This document shows, in pieces, positions 1-7,014 of a DNA stretch of 14,255 bases. This DNA comes from JAYVJM01 sp043769275 (GTDB lineage Bacteria > Pseudomonadota > Gammaproteobacteria > Pseudomonadales > UBA7239). The stretch spans positions 1 through 14,255 of the forward strand of contig JAYVJM010000008.1 of the NCBI GenBank assembly GCA_043769275.1, read 5' to 3'. The translations under genes and the position numbers were made by a program. Numbering within the stretch: the stretch's first letter is position 1; the number at the start of each line of letters is the position of its first letter. The notes beneath the pieces are model-generated. The model was not told the origin of the DNA and ran no database searches. It worked only from the letters and a program-made list of their open reading frames with translations.

Positions 1-58
1 CAGCACCAAAAGTGCTCAACAAATAGTCGGTGTATAAATCAAGGTCGGCTTTTTTCAT
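1..58 (-). CDS. DDE transposase of an insertion sequence, N-terminal fragment (runs off the window)
   Basis: Read on the minus strand, an ATG at 58-56 opens a frame that stays open to the window edge and encodes 19 residues beginning MKKADLDLYTDYLLSTFG. From memory this resembles the N-terminus of a group of DDE transposases in the IS4/IS701 range, which start with a 'DLxLYxDYLxxxFG' stretch. The catalytic domain lies outside the window, so the family is not secure. The element's outer end should lie between base 59 and the terminator at 107, in the stretch whose reverse complement contains ACGCAACCCTCCCCTGATAA, but I cannot fix the terminal inverted repeat from one end. The gene points out of the window, away from the toxin-antitoxin pair. 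Confidence 0.5.
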   Translation of the reverse strand, partial: MKKADLDLYTDYLLSTFGA

Positions 59-106
59 TCGGCAAGCTTATCAGGGGAGGGTTGCGTAACATCAGTTAAG
101 CTAAAG

Positions 107-132
107 AAAAAACCCGCTGCGGCGGGTTTTTT
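107..132. terminator. Symmetrical Rho-independent terminator hairpin
   Basis: Bases 107-117 (AAAAAACCCGC) pair perfectly with 122-132 (GCGGGTTTTTT) around a four-base loop TGCG, giving an 11-bp stem with a U-run on the plus strand and, by symmetry, also on the minus strand. It could work in both directions and insulates the toxin-antitoxin promoter from transcription entering from the left. The gene it originally served is not in the window. Confidence 0.85.
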
Positions 133-178
133 GTGGGTGGGATTAACGTACAAAAAAACAGCCCCTCCTCTACCGTGC

Positions 179-206
179 TAAAATGAATGCAAGTATTCAC
201 CGGAGG
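179..206 (+). promoter_or_regulatory. Toxin-antitoxin promoter -10 box, operator palindrome and ribosome binding site
   Basis: A -10-like TAAAAT lies at 179-184; no good -35 is visible at the normal distance. Directly after it, 184-199 is an imperfect 16-bp inverted repeat (TGAAT-gcaagt-ATTCA, with one further inner pair). Next comes a Shine-Dalgarno GGAGG at 202-206, seven bases before the ATG at 214. A palindrome between the -10 box and the antitoxin start is where ribbon-helix-helix antitoxins of RelBE-type modules bind to repress their own operon. The palindrome and SD are seen directly; the binding role is inferred. Confidence 0.5.
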
Positions 207-213
207 CCATGAG

Positions 214-441
214 ATGGCAACGTCAATTCGCATGGCGGTAGAGGTTGAGCAGCGGCTGAATGTACTTTCTGCCCGCACCGGACGCAGCAAAGCATTTTAC
301 TTGCGGCAAATTATTGAGCGCGGCCTTGAAGATGTAGAAGACTATTACTTGGCAGCCGAGGTGCTGGAGCGCGTCCGTAAGGGTCAAGAGCAAGTGTACT
401 GCGCCCTTGATGTGAGAAAAGACCTTGGTTTGGACGATTGA
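214..441 (+). CDS. relB: RelB/DinJ-like ribbon-helix-helix antitoxin
   Basis: A 75-residue protein whose first about 45 residues (MATSIRMAVEVEQRLNVLSA, then a second helix ending IIERGLEDVEDYY) look like a ribbon-helix-helix DNA-binding domain: one short strand followed by two helices. The C-terminal tail is charged and would wrap the toxin. An ATG at 187 also lies in frame, but the one at 214 follows GGAGG at proper spacing and matches the family's usual start, so I take 214. The stop overlaps the toxin start by 17 bases, the usual sign of translational coupling in toxin-antitoxin pairs. Expected role: bind and neutralise the RelE-like toxin and repress the operon through the palindrome at 184-199. 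Assignment to the RelB/CopG-type group is by pattern only. Confidence 0.8.
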   Translation: MATSIRMAVEVEQRLNVLSARTGRSKAFYLRQIIERGLEDVEDYYLAAEVLERVRKGQEQVYCALDVRKDLGLDD

Positions 442-721
442 ATATACCGATACGGCAAGGCGAGAGCTTCGAAAAATCGACAAGCAGATGGCACTGCGTA
501 TTGTCGATTACATGGATGAACGTATTGCTGAACTGGACAACCCACGCAGTACCGGCAAAGCACTGGTTGGCCGCTTACGGGGTTTGTGGCGTTATCGCGT
601 GGGCGATTACCGCCTGCTGTGTGCTATTCAAGACGGCATTTTGCGCGTGCTGGTGCTTGAGGTGGGTCATCGGCGCGATGTTTACAAACAATCCCCAACC
701 AGTGGAACCCGTTTCGATTAA
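425..721 (+). CDS. relE: RelE/ParE-superfamily toxin (likely ribosome-dependent mRNA interferase)
   Basis: A 98-residue protein starting MVWTIEYTDTARRELRKIDK and ending in the RelE-fold strand-rich core 'WRYRVGDYRLLCAI...RVLVLEVGHRRDVYK'. In E. coli RelE the ribosome-bound mRNA is cut with help from Arg61, Arg81 and Tyr87; the likely counterparts are R63 (in DYRLL), R83 or R84 and Y87. The family cuts mRNA in the ribosomal A site and halts translation. The only start that keeps the conserved N-terminus is TTG at 425, inside the antitoxin gene, which would keep toxin translation low and coupled to it. All expected core residues are present, so the toxin looks intact. A ParE-type gyrase inhibitor is less likely given the conserved Arg/Tyr pattern. 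Confidence 0.8.
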   Translation: MVWTIEYTDTARRELRKIDKQMALRIVDYMDERIAELDNPRSTGKALVGRLRGLWRYRVGDYRLLCAIQDGILRVLVLEVGHRRDVYKQSPTSGTRFD

Positions 722-760
722 TGGTTTTTTGTGGCCGCCGTTGCTATGCGCTTAGGTCGA

Positions 761-789
761 TTAAGCCGCCGCCATCGGCTATTATAAAA
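761..789 (+). promoter_or_regulatory. Possible letAB promoter
   Basis: TATAAA at 784-789 sits 17 bases after TTAAGC (761-766), which matches the -35 consensus at only three of six bases. This would start transcription near 796, about 20 bases before the proposed letA ATG. A short hairpin (AGCCG 764-768 with CGGCT 776-780) overlaps the spacer. No Shine-Dalgarno is seen before 819, so initiation here may be weak or the start may be misplaced. Confidence 0.3.
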
Positions 790-818
790 TTACGCGCTAT
801 CTGCTGCTGTCGTTCGCC

Positions 819-1520
819 ATGCCTGCTGCCCCCGCTATCACCGCTCAACGCTGCAACCTTGCTCTATGCAAAACGTGCGGCCTGTTGCAGCGCTGCCCGC
901 CGTTAACGGTTATGCGTTGCGCACGCTGTAGCGCACGGGTTTCTCAGCGCATTCCTTTTAGCATTGTCAAAACCACCTTTTTTTTGGTTTTAGCAGGCGT
1001 TTTGCTTTTTCCCGCCAATATTTTACCCATGATGACCGTCTTGCAATTCGGGCGCGGCTCACCGTCAACAATCATCGGCGGCGTAGGCGAGCTGCTGCAA
1101 GGCGGCTTTTGGCCCATTGCGCTGGTGGTATTTGTGGCGAGTTTTCTGGTGCCGTTGGGCAAACTCATCAGCCTGTCTGCTTTGCTGCTTTCGCTCAACC
1201 CGCATTGGCCGTGGAATGATGCACGCAGCCGCGCCAGCCTTTTTCGGGTGCTGGAGTTTCTGGGGCGCTGGTCCATGCTCGACATTTTCGTGATGATGTT
1301 AATGGCCGGCCTTGTGCAGTTTGGCAAAATTGCGGTGATTGAACCTGGGCGCGGCGCGCTGGCTTTCGGTGTCGCGGTGATTATGACGATGCTGGCCTCG
1401 TTGAGCTTTGATCCGCGTTTGATCTGGGATGCAGCAGAGCAGCAAGCGCAACGGCCAACACGACAACCCGTTTTGGTCGATCAACAGCCACAACCCGCAG
1501 GCACCTTTCTGAATGACTGA
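819..1520 (+). CDS. letA: LetA/PqiA-family inner-membrane protein, half-size (single module)
   Basis: A 233-residue protein with a zinc-ribbon-like N-terminus (C17-x2-C20 and C34-x2-C37), then about four hydrophobic segments (near 48-72, 95-130, 150-172 and 180-200). PqiA/LetA signatures are present: FPANILPMM, STIIGGV, FLGRWSMLDIFV and FDPRLIWD, all matching the second half of two-module PqiA. E. coli LetA and PqiA are about 420 residues with two such modules; only one is here. LetA is the inner-membrane partner that feeds lipids into the LetB tunnel. The stop overlaps the letB start by eight bases (ATGACTGA), so the two are translationally coupled. The frame is closed upstream by TAA at 762-764 and there is no SD before 819. 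Either this lineage uses a single-module LetA, perhaps as a homodimer, or the first module was lost near the toxin-antitoxin insertion. Confidence 0.8.
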   Translation: MPAAPAITAQRCNLALCKTCGLLQRCPPLTVMRCARCSARVSQRIPFSIVKTTFFLVLAGVLLFPANILPMMTVLQFGRGSPSTIIGGVGELLQGGFWPIALVVFVASFLVPLGKLISLSALLLSLNPHWPWNDARSRASLFRVLEFLGRWSMLDIFVMMLMAGLVQFGKIAVIEPGRGALAFGVAVIMTMLASLSFDPRLIWDAAEQQAQRPTRQPVLVDQQPQPAGTFLND

Positions 1521-4194
1521 TATTGATCTGTCGGCATTGCCTCAGGCGCAAATAGCGCGCCGCCGTTACATTGCGCCTATTTGGCTGCTGCCGTTATTGG
1601 CGCTGCTGATCGGCGTGTGGCTGCTGTGGCGCAGCTTGCTCGACACCGGCCCGCAAATTGATATCGAGTTCGATAGTGGCGATGGCATCGTGGCCAATCA
1701 GACGGTGTTGCGTTACCGAGGCATTAACGTCGGGCTGGTTAAGTCGTTGCGCGTTAAAAAAGATTTGTCTGGCGTTGTCGCACACGTTGAGCTGGATAAA
1801 CAAGTTGAAAACAACTGGCCCGGCGTGCCGAAAAACACACAGTTTTGGCTGGTGCAGCCGCAAATCACGTTGTCGGGGGTGTCGGGGCTGGGCACGCTGT
1901 TTTCGGGTAACTATATCGCCGTAGACTTGCCCGCTCGTGTGCAGAAATACCAATACGCCACCTATTTTGTCGCCCTCCAAACAGCACCGCCCATGCCGGT
2001 GTCGGTGCCGGGTCTGCATATCAAGTGCAAAACCGGCACGCTCGGCTCTATCAGCGTTGGCGCGCCGGTTTTTTCGCGCCAAATTCAAATCGGCTCTGTG
2101 AACGCCACCGCCATGGCTCCCGATGGCAGCGGCGTGGTGATCGACATGCACATCGAGCCGAAATACCAACACCTTGTGCGTAAAAACACGCGCTTCTGGA
2201 ACGCTTCTGGCCTGCGTATTGACGCGGGTTTGAGCGGCTTGCATGTGGAAACGGAATCGCTAACGAGCTTGCTCGCAGGTGGCATTAGCATGAGCAATGC
2301 CGACAAGAAGGCTCCCGCCAGCCAAAACGGCGATTCGTTTATCTTGTACGACAATTTTGATGCCGCCGATGCGAGCGTTTTCATCAATGTACAATTTTCC
2401 AGCGCATCTGGCCTCAGCAAAGGCGCAACGCAGGTTCGCTACAAAGGCATCGCGGTGGGCAAGCTGTTTGATACGTGGTACGACGATAAAAAAGACGTGG
2501 TGATGGGGCGTTTTGGTATCGACCCGCGTTTTGAGTTTTTTATCAGCGATAAAACCCGCTTCTGGCTGGTGCGCCCGCAACTGTCGGCGGCAGGCGTGTC
2601 TGGCCTTGATGCGCTGCTCACCGGCAGCTACCTGACCTTTGCGCCTTCGCCGCACGGCACGTTGGTGCGCGACCATACCTTTACCGCCTTTAGCGGCCCC
2701 GATCCAAGCGACTACCGCGAACCTGGCCTGCATCTACGCATGCAAATGCCCGTACAGGGCGGGGTGGGCATCGGCGCGCCGCTGTATTACCGTCAATTTG
2801 TGGTGGGTTCGGTGTTGGACAGCACGCTGCTGCGTTCCGGCATTGAGTCGCATGTGTTGATTTGGCCGGAATACCAGCATCTTGTGAATGCCAGCAGCCG
2901 CTTTTGGAACAGCAGCGGCGTGCGACTCTCTGCCAATTTGACGGACGGAATACAAATGCAAGCAGCACCGCTGGCCAGCTTGGTTGCTGGCGGCATCAGC
3001 TTTGATACCCCCCGCGAAAAAGACAAAAAGCCGCTGAAAAACGGGCACGCTTTCACACTCTATGCTGATGAAAATCAAGCCAAAGCGGTAGCTGCTGACA
3101 GTAAACCTGGTCTGTATCTGACATTGGAAAGCGCCGATGCCGGCCGCATTGCCGGCGGCGCGCCCATTTTATACCGCAGCTTGCCGGTAGGTGTTGTGCA
3201 ATCGCTCGGCTACAGCAGCGACGGCAAGCAGGTTCAGATACGCGCGTATATTGAGCCGAGCAAAGCCCGCCTTTTGTCTTCTGCCAGCCGCTTCTGGCGC
3301 ACCAGTGCCGTTGAGGTCAAAGCCGGCGCAGGCGGTTTCAGCGTGAGTACCGGCTCTTTGCCCAATTTGATGCTGGGCGGCATCGCTTTTGAGCAGTTTG
3401 AAGACAAAAATGCACAGAAATTGCCGGTACAACGCGTTCACGGCGATACGCGCTTTCGGCTTTACGCAAGCCGAGCAGAAGCCGAAAACGCAGGAATCAA
3501 CGTGCGTCTGAAGCTAAACAGCGCACAGGATTTGAGTACAGGCAGCGAAATTCGCTATCGCGGATTGGTGATCGGGGAAATCAGCCGTTTACAGCTACGT
3601 GACGATCTGCATGGTGTGATCGCGGATGCCATGCTCAAACCTAGCGCAGAACGGCTGCTCACCAGCGGCAGCGGCTTCTGGATTGTGTCACCCAAAATAG
3701 GCTTGAGCGGCGCGAGCAACCTAAATACGCTGCTCGGCAGTTACCTCGCTTTGCAGCCCGGGGCGGGCAAAGCGCAACGCGAATTTACCGTGGGCGAGCA
3801 GGAACCTCGTCTCACAACGCGCGAAACCGGCCTCAACCTACAGTTAACCAGCACCCGTATGGGTTCGCTGAAAACCGGCGACCCTGTGTTGTACCGGCAG
3901 GTAAAAGTGGGCGAAGTGATTAGCGGCGACCTGAACGCACACGGCACGGGCGTTCAAATTTACATCAATCTGTGGCCGCAATATGCGTATCTGGCTCGTG
4001 CAAACAGCCGGTTTTGGACAGCCAGCGGCGTGCGAGTGAAAGCCGGCCTTTTCAGTGGCGTGAAAGTCACCACCGAGTCACTTGAAACCATTATTGCGGG
4101 CGGCATTGCTTTTTCTACTGAAAATACAGCGGCAAAACCGGCTGTTGCTGGGCAGGTATTTACTTTGTTTGAGACGGAGGAACAAAGACGCTGA
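1513..4194 (+). CDS. letB: LetB (YebT-like) seven-MCE-domain intermembrane lipid transport protein
   Basis: An 893-residue protein with a short cytoplasmic start, one transmembrane helix at about residues 20-42, then seven MCE (MlaD-like) domains beginning near residues 46, 165, 288, 405, 530, 660 and 772. Each carries the 'G..V.YR...VG.V' strand pattern followed by an 'SRFW' or 'TRFW'-type motif. Seven domains and this length match E. coli LetB (877 residues, seven MCE), not PqiB (about 546 residues, three MCE). The family stacks MCE hexamers into a hydrophobic tunnel spanning the periplasm that moves phospholipids between inner and outer membranes. Domains 1, 3 and 6 end in an 'SGVSGLGTL' type loop; domains 2, 4, 5 and 7 end in an 'LAGGI' type loop. 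No lipoprotein gene like pqiC follows, which also fits LetAB. The gene is intact. Confidence 0.93.
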   Translation: MTDIDLSALPQAQIARRRYIAPIWLLPLLALLIGVWLLWRSLLDTGPQIDIEFDSGDGIVANQTVLRYRGINVGLVKSLRVKKDLSGVVAHVELDKQVENNWPGVPKNTQFWLVQPQITLSGVSGLGTLFSGNYIAVDLPARVQKYQYATYFVALQTAPPMPVSVPGLHIKCKTGTLGSISVGAPVFSRQIQIGSVNATAMAPDGSGVVIDMHIEPKYQHLVRKNTRFWNASGLRIDAGLSGLHVETESLTSLLAGGISMSNADKKAPASQNGDSFILYDNFDAADASVFINVQFSSASGLSKGATQVRYKGIAVGKLFDTWYDDKKDVVMGRFGIDPRFEFFISDKTRFWLVRPQLSAAGVSGLDALLTGSYLTFAPSPHGTLVRDHTFTAFSGPDPSDYREPGLHLRMQMPVQGGVGIGAPLYYRQFVVGSVLDSTLLRSGIESHVLIWPEYQHLVNASSRFWNSSGVRLSANLTDGIQMQAAPLASLVAGGISFDTPREKDKKPLKNGHAFTLYADENQAKAVAADSKPGLYLTLESADAGRIAGGAPILYRSLPVGVVQSLGYSSDGKQVQIRAYIEPSKARLLSSASRFWRTSAVEVKAGAGGFSVSTGSLPNLMLGGIAFEQFEDKNAQKLPVQRVHGDTRFRLYASRAEAENAGINVRLKLNSAQDLSTGSEIRYRGLVIGEISRLQLRDDLHGVIADAMLKPSAERLLTSGSGFWIVSPKIGLSGASNLNTLLGSYLALQPGAGKAQREFTVGEQEPRLTTRETGLNLQLTSTRMGSLKTGDPVLYRQVKVGEVISGDLNAHGTGVQIYINLWPQYAYLARANSRFWTASGVRVKAGLFSGVKVTTESLETIIAGGIAFSTENTAAKPAVAGQVFTLFETEEQRR

Positions 4195-4220
4195 CCTACA
4201 TTAGCAAGACGCTTCTGTAG

Positions 4221-4281
4221 CCCGCTCGTGGTGAGCCGGTCGAATCATGAACAATCCTTCGACAGACTCAAGGCGAACGGG
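4221..4281. repeat. Palindromic intergenic repeat (REP-like), possible letB terminator
   Basis: Two 24-base arms, 4221-4244 and 4258-4281, are inverted copies of each other with six mismatches around a 13-base loop. The arms contain GGTCGAA and TTCGACAGACTCA, resembling a repeat of the form 'TTCGACAGGCTCAGG.CGAACGG' that I know to be scattered between genes in many beta- and gammaproteobacterial genomes. Transcribed, it would form a long hairpin just after letB, without a proper U-run. Only one copy lies in this window, so its repeat status rests on recognition. Confidence 0.6.
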
Positions 4282-4358
4282 ACATCAGAAAGTTATTCCC
4301 AGCCGAGTCTTTAGCTGAAAACCCACATCCTGCTTACGTAACGAGAACACACTGCACC

Positions 4359-4739
4359 ATGCTCTATTCCATACTTGCTATCAGCCTAGGCGCTTCCGCT
4401 GGCGCGTTGTTTCGCTGGCTGTTAAACACCTGGCTCAATGCGCTTTTTCCCGCTATTCCGCCGGGTACGCTGGCGGCAAATTTAATCGGCGGCTATTTTG
4501 TCGGGCTGGCGCTGGCGTTTTTTGCCACTCATCAACAACTGCCCCCAGAATGGCGACTGCTCGTCGTCACCGGCTTTTTAGGCGGGCTTACCACGTTTTC
4601 CGCCTTCTCAGTCGAGGTGACCTTGCTTATCCAGCAAGGACGTTTGCTCTTGGCGGGCTGCGCTATTGCCGCGCACGTCGGCGGCTCTGTGCTGATGACA
4701 ATGGCGGGTATCGCCACCTTCGCACTATGTAAAAAATAA
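4359..4739 (+). CDS. crcB: CrcB/Fluc fluoride ion channel
   Basis: A 126-residue protein with four hydrophobic segments. Family marks are the N-terminal GASAGALFRW (residues 11-20), N41 in AANLIGGYFVG, and TGFLGGLTTFSAFSVE (71-86), which contains the polar/phenylalanine track of the Fluc pore. Fluc channels work as antiparallel dimers in the inner membrane and let fluoride leak out of the cell. Length matches the usual 120-130 residues. The ATG at 4359 starts exactly at the conserved N-terminus; only a poor SD (ACGAGA, about 4341-4346) precedes it. It is separated from letB by 164 bases including the palindromic repeat, and runs head-on into gltP, with stop codons 18 bases apart and no clear terminator between. 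I see no fluoride riboswitch upstream. Confidence 0.92.
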   Translation: MLYSILAISLGASAGALFRWLLNTWLNALFPAIPPGTLAANLIGGYFVGLALAFFATHQQLPPEWRLLVVTGFLGGLTTFSAFSVEVTLLIQQGRLLLAGCAIAAHVGGSVLMTMAGIATFALCKK

Positions 4740-4757
4740 GCGGGGGGCTCTTTCAAA

Positions 4758-6068
4758 TCACTCTTGCTGCAACGCGGCCATCTGTTTTGTTTCGATGGCT
4801 TGCATTGTCGTCGGCACAAACTCCCCTTCCCAGCGACTGACGACAACGCAGGCCAGCGCGTTACCCAAAACATTCACCACCGTACGCCCCATATCCATGA
4901 TGCGGTCAATGCCAGCAATAAACGCTAAGCCCTCTACCGGTATGCCAACAGACCCTAAGGTAGCCAACAACACCACAAAACTCACCCCGGGCACACCGGC
5001 GATGCCCTTGCTGGTGACCATCAGCACTAAAACCAAGGTGATTTGATCCGTAATGCTCATATGAATGCCGTACAGTTGCGCCAAAAACAAAGCCGCAATG
5101 CCCTCATACAGCGTGCTGCCATCCAAATTAAAGGAGTAACCGGTGGGAATAACAAAGGTTGTAATGTGTTTAGGGCAACCAAACCACTGCATTTTTTGTA
5201 TAAGTTGCGGCAGTACGGCCTCACTGCTGGCCGTGCCGTAAGCCAGCATCAGCTCAGCGCGCAGCAAACGGATAATGTCCATCAGGCGCGTGCCAACCAA
5301 ACGCGCAATCACAGCAAAAACACAGACAACAAACACGGCCATCGCCAAATAAACAACAAGCACCAGTTTGCTTAAAGGCAACAACGCATCTACGCCAAAA
5401 GTACTCACTGTTGCGGTCATCAGCCCAAATACCCCGATGGGGGCAAAACGCATAACTTGACGCGTTACCCAAAACATCGTGTCGGCAACAAGCGAAAATA
5501 TCCCCAGCAAGGGCTTGCCGCGCTCGCCAAGTGCCGCCAAACCCAAGCCAAACATCACGCTAAAAAAAATGATGGCCAGCATATCGCCTTGGCTCAATGC
5601 CTCAAATATATTGGTTGGCACCACATGCAGGAGGGTTTCGGTCATTGAGGTATGCGCCATGCTATGCTCTGTCGCCACATAGCTGGAAATGTCGGTTTTG
5701 GCCAAACCTGCCATATCAATGCCGGAGCCAGGCTGTAACACGTTTGCAAAAAACAGCCCCACAATAATGGCAAGCGTGGTCACTACTTCAAAATAAATCA
5801 GCGTTTTACCGCCTAAGCGCCCCAGCGCTTTGATGTCGCCCGTACCTGCTACGCCCACCACAATCGTGCTGATGATAATCGGCACCACAATCATTTTTAT
5901 CAAACGAATAAACAGATCGCCCAGCGGCTTTATCCATGTATCAAGCCATAACTGCCCCGCAAAAAAATGTCCTATTGCAATGCCCATCACCATGCCAATG
6001 AGAATCTGCCAAGCAAGCGATGGCATTTTCAAGCGGAAAGCAGGGATTGTCATTTTGGGCTCTGTCAT
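4758..6068 (-). CDS. gltP: Glutamate/aspartate:proton symporter (DAACS family)
   Basis: A 436-residue multi-pass transporter whose C-terminal half is very close to E. coli GltP (437 residues). Visible motifs are the helical-hairpin 1 serine-rich tip TASSEAVLP (279-287), GYSFNLDGSTLY (310-321) in TM7, the hairpin 2 stretch SKGIAGVPGVSF (353-364), and D388/D392/R395 in TM8, which bind the acidic substrate in this fold. The protein would import L-glutamate or L-aspartate with protons across the inner membrane. The start at 6068 follows TAGGAG at a five-base spacing. GltP is favoured over DctA because of the N-terminal SLAWQILIGMVMG and overall similarity; DctA shares the fold, so substrate choice is the least sure part. 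It is transcribed away from the small ORF at 6220. Confidence 0.88.
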   Translation of the reverse strand: MTEPKMTIPAFRLKMPSLAWQILIGMVMGIAIGHFFAGQLWLDTWIKPLGDLFIRLIKMIVVPIIISTIVVGVAGTGDIKALGRLGGKTLIYFEVVTTLAIIVGLFFANVLQPGSGIDMAGLAKTDISSYVATEHSMAHTSMTETLLHVVPTNIFEALSQGDMLAIIFFSVMFGLGLAALGERGKPLLGIFSLVADTMFWVTRQVMRFAPIGVFGLMTATVSTFGVDALLPLSKLVLVVYLAMAVFVVCVFAVIARLVGTRLMDIIRLLRAELMLAYGTASSEAVLPQLIQKMQWFGCPKHITTFVIPTGYSFNLDGSTLYEGIAALFLAQLYGIHMSITDQITLVLVLMVTSKGIAGVPGVSFVVLLATLGSVGIPVEGLAFIAGIDRIMDMGRTVVNVLGNALACVVVSRWEGEFVPTTMQAIETKQMAALQQE

Positions 6069-6205
6069 GAAAACTCCTAGTGTTTAACGTGTAGGCAAGC
6101 AAGCGCACTAAAGCATAAGCCACCTGTCGCCATAACAAACAACACTACACCTAAGCCAGCACGATCTGTATTTACATTTGTATCTAACAAACACAAGTCC
6201 GCCTC

Positions 6206-6211
6206 AAGGAG
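6206..6211 (+). promoter_or_regulatory. Strong Shine-Dalgarno for the 33-codon ORF
   Basis: AAGGAG lies eight bases before an ATG at 6220. It is one of the best ribosome binding sites in the window and supports translation of a small ORF that homology alone would miss. Confidence 0.55.
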
Positions 6212-6219
6212 AGGCAGTG

Positions 6220-6321
6220 ATGAAAAAATGGCTACTTATTATTTTTGTAGTTTTGTGCGACCTGTACGGGGTGTTCATGCGCCTTGTTGCATCCGCGGGC
6301 AAACCCAAGTTTGACCCCTAA
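6220..6321 (+). CDS. Small putative single-pass membrane protein (33 residues), unknown function
   Basis: The frame from ATG 6220 to TAA 6319-6321 encodes 33 residues. It begins with two lysines and a tryptophan (MKKWLLIIFVVLC), giving a hydrophobic segment over about residues 4-20, then a short basic and proline-containing tail ending KPKFDP. This is the pattern of a one-helix inner-membrane peptide or an uncleaved signal anchor. There is no lipobox, since the residue before the cysteine is leucine. An AAGGAG with eight-base spacing precedes it. It lies alone on the plus strand in the gap between gltP and dedA, both on the minus strand, so it is not a shadow of a larger gene. I do not recognise a family. 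It could also be a chance frame in a 299-base gap. Confidence 0.45.
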   Translation: MKKWLLIIFVVLCDLYGVFMRLVASAGKPKFDP

Positions 6322-6333
6322 AAATTTTGGCAA

Positions 6334-6355
6334 AGGCAATGCCGGCATCAAGCCT
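6334..6355. other. Imperfect palindrome between the small ORF and dedA
   Basis: AGGC and GCCT flank a perfect ten-base palindrome ATGCCGGCAT (6339-6348). It lies just after the small ORF stop and just beyond the dedA stop on the other strand, so it could be a shared weak terminator or a protein-binding site. There is no proper U-run on either side. Confidence 0.25.
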
Positions 6356-6367
6356 CCACGTCAGTCA

Positions 6368-6964
6368 TTAGCGCTTACTCCACCAAACCCAGAGCAAACC
6401 GGCTGCCAACAAAGCGAGCACCACAAACACGCCCATTTGAAAACGGTGCAAAATTCGCTGCAAATGCTCGATGTTGCTCGCCCCCCAGTAGCCTAAATAC
6501 ACCCAAACCGGTACTGAAACTAAAGCCGCCATGCCGTCCATCAACCAAAAACGCCAATACGGGATTTTTTGACTCATGCCGGCGGTGATAAAAATGGGTG
6601 TACGCAAGCCGGGTAAAAAACGCGCCACAAACAACACCCAGTTTCCGTAACGCTCAAATTTCTCCTGCACTTGCCCATAGCGCTTAGGGGTCATCACCCA
6701 CGCCACCGGTCGAAACCGTAAAATTGCTGTTCCAAATACCTTTCCCGCGGTAAACATCAAGCCATCGCCCAGCAGAACACCCGCGATGCCCACAAAACAC
6801 ATGGTATGCACATTGGCATTTCCCAAGCCAGCAATAATGCCGCCTGTTACCAGCGCAACATCTTCTGGAATAGGAATGCCAAAACCACAGGCCAGCAGCA
6901 CTAAAAACACGGCCGTATAGCCGTGCTGCGTAAAAACATCTTGTAAAATGGTAAAAATATCCAT
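6368..6964 (-). CDS. DedA-family membrane protein (VTT domain)
   Basis: A 198-residue integral membrane protein with DedA hallmarks: GIPIPEDVAL near residues 29-38 (acidic pair E34/D35), a GD at 66-67, and FVARFLPGLRTPIFITAG near 112-129 with the essential arginines R115 and R121. Length is normal for the family. DedA proteins are thought to move undecaprenyl phosphate or other lipids between membrane leaflets, and they affect proton motive force and peptide or alkaline resistance; which member this is cannot be told from sequence alone. It starts 50 bases after the ilvD stop on the same strand, and no clear terminator is seen between them, so read-through from ilvD is likely. The SD before the ATG at 6964 is poor. 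Confidence 0.88.
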   Translation of the reverse strand: MDIFTILQDVFTQHGYTAVFLVLLACGFGIPIPEDVALVTGGIIAGLGNANVHTMCFVGIAGVLLGDGLMFTAGKVFGTAILRFRPVAWVMTPKRYGQVQEKFERYGNWVLFVARFLPGLRTPIFITAGMSQKIPYWRFWLMDGMAALVSVPVWVYLGYWGASNIEHLQRILHRFQMGVFVVLALLAAGLLWVWWSKR

Positions 6965-7014
6965 ACAGGGTGTTATCCAGTCACGGCATGATGCATAAAA
7001 ATAAAAAAACCAAG

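Noticed and set aside
721..906. A 61-codon plus-strand ORF overlapping the start of letA
   Set aside because: It is out of frame with letA, lacks an SD, and its product (arginine, cysteine and proline rich) looks like a shadow of the letA zinc-ribbon region.
4195..4358. Fluoride riboswitch before crcB
   Set aside because: The conserved core of the crcB-motif RNA is not visible; most of the gap is the palindromic repeat.
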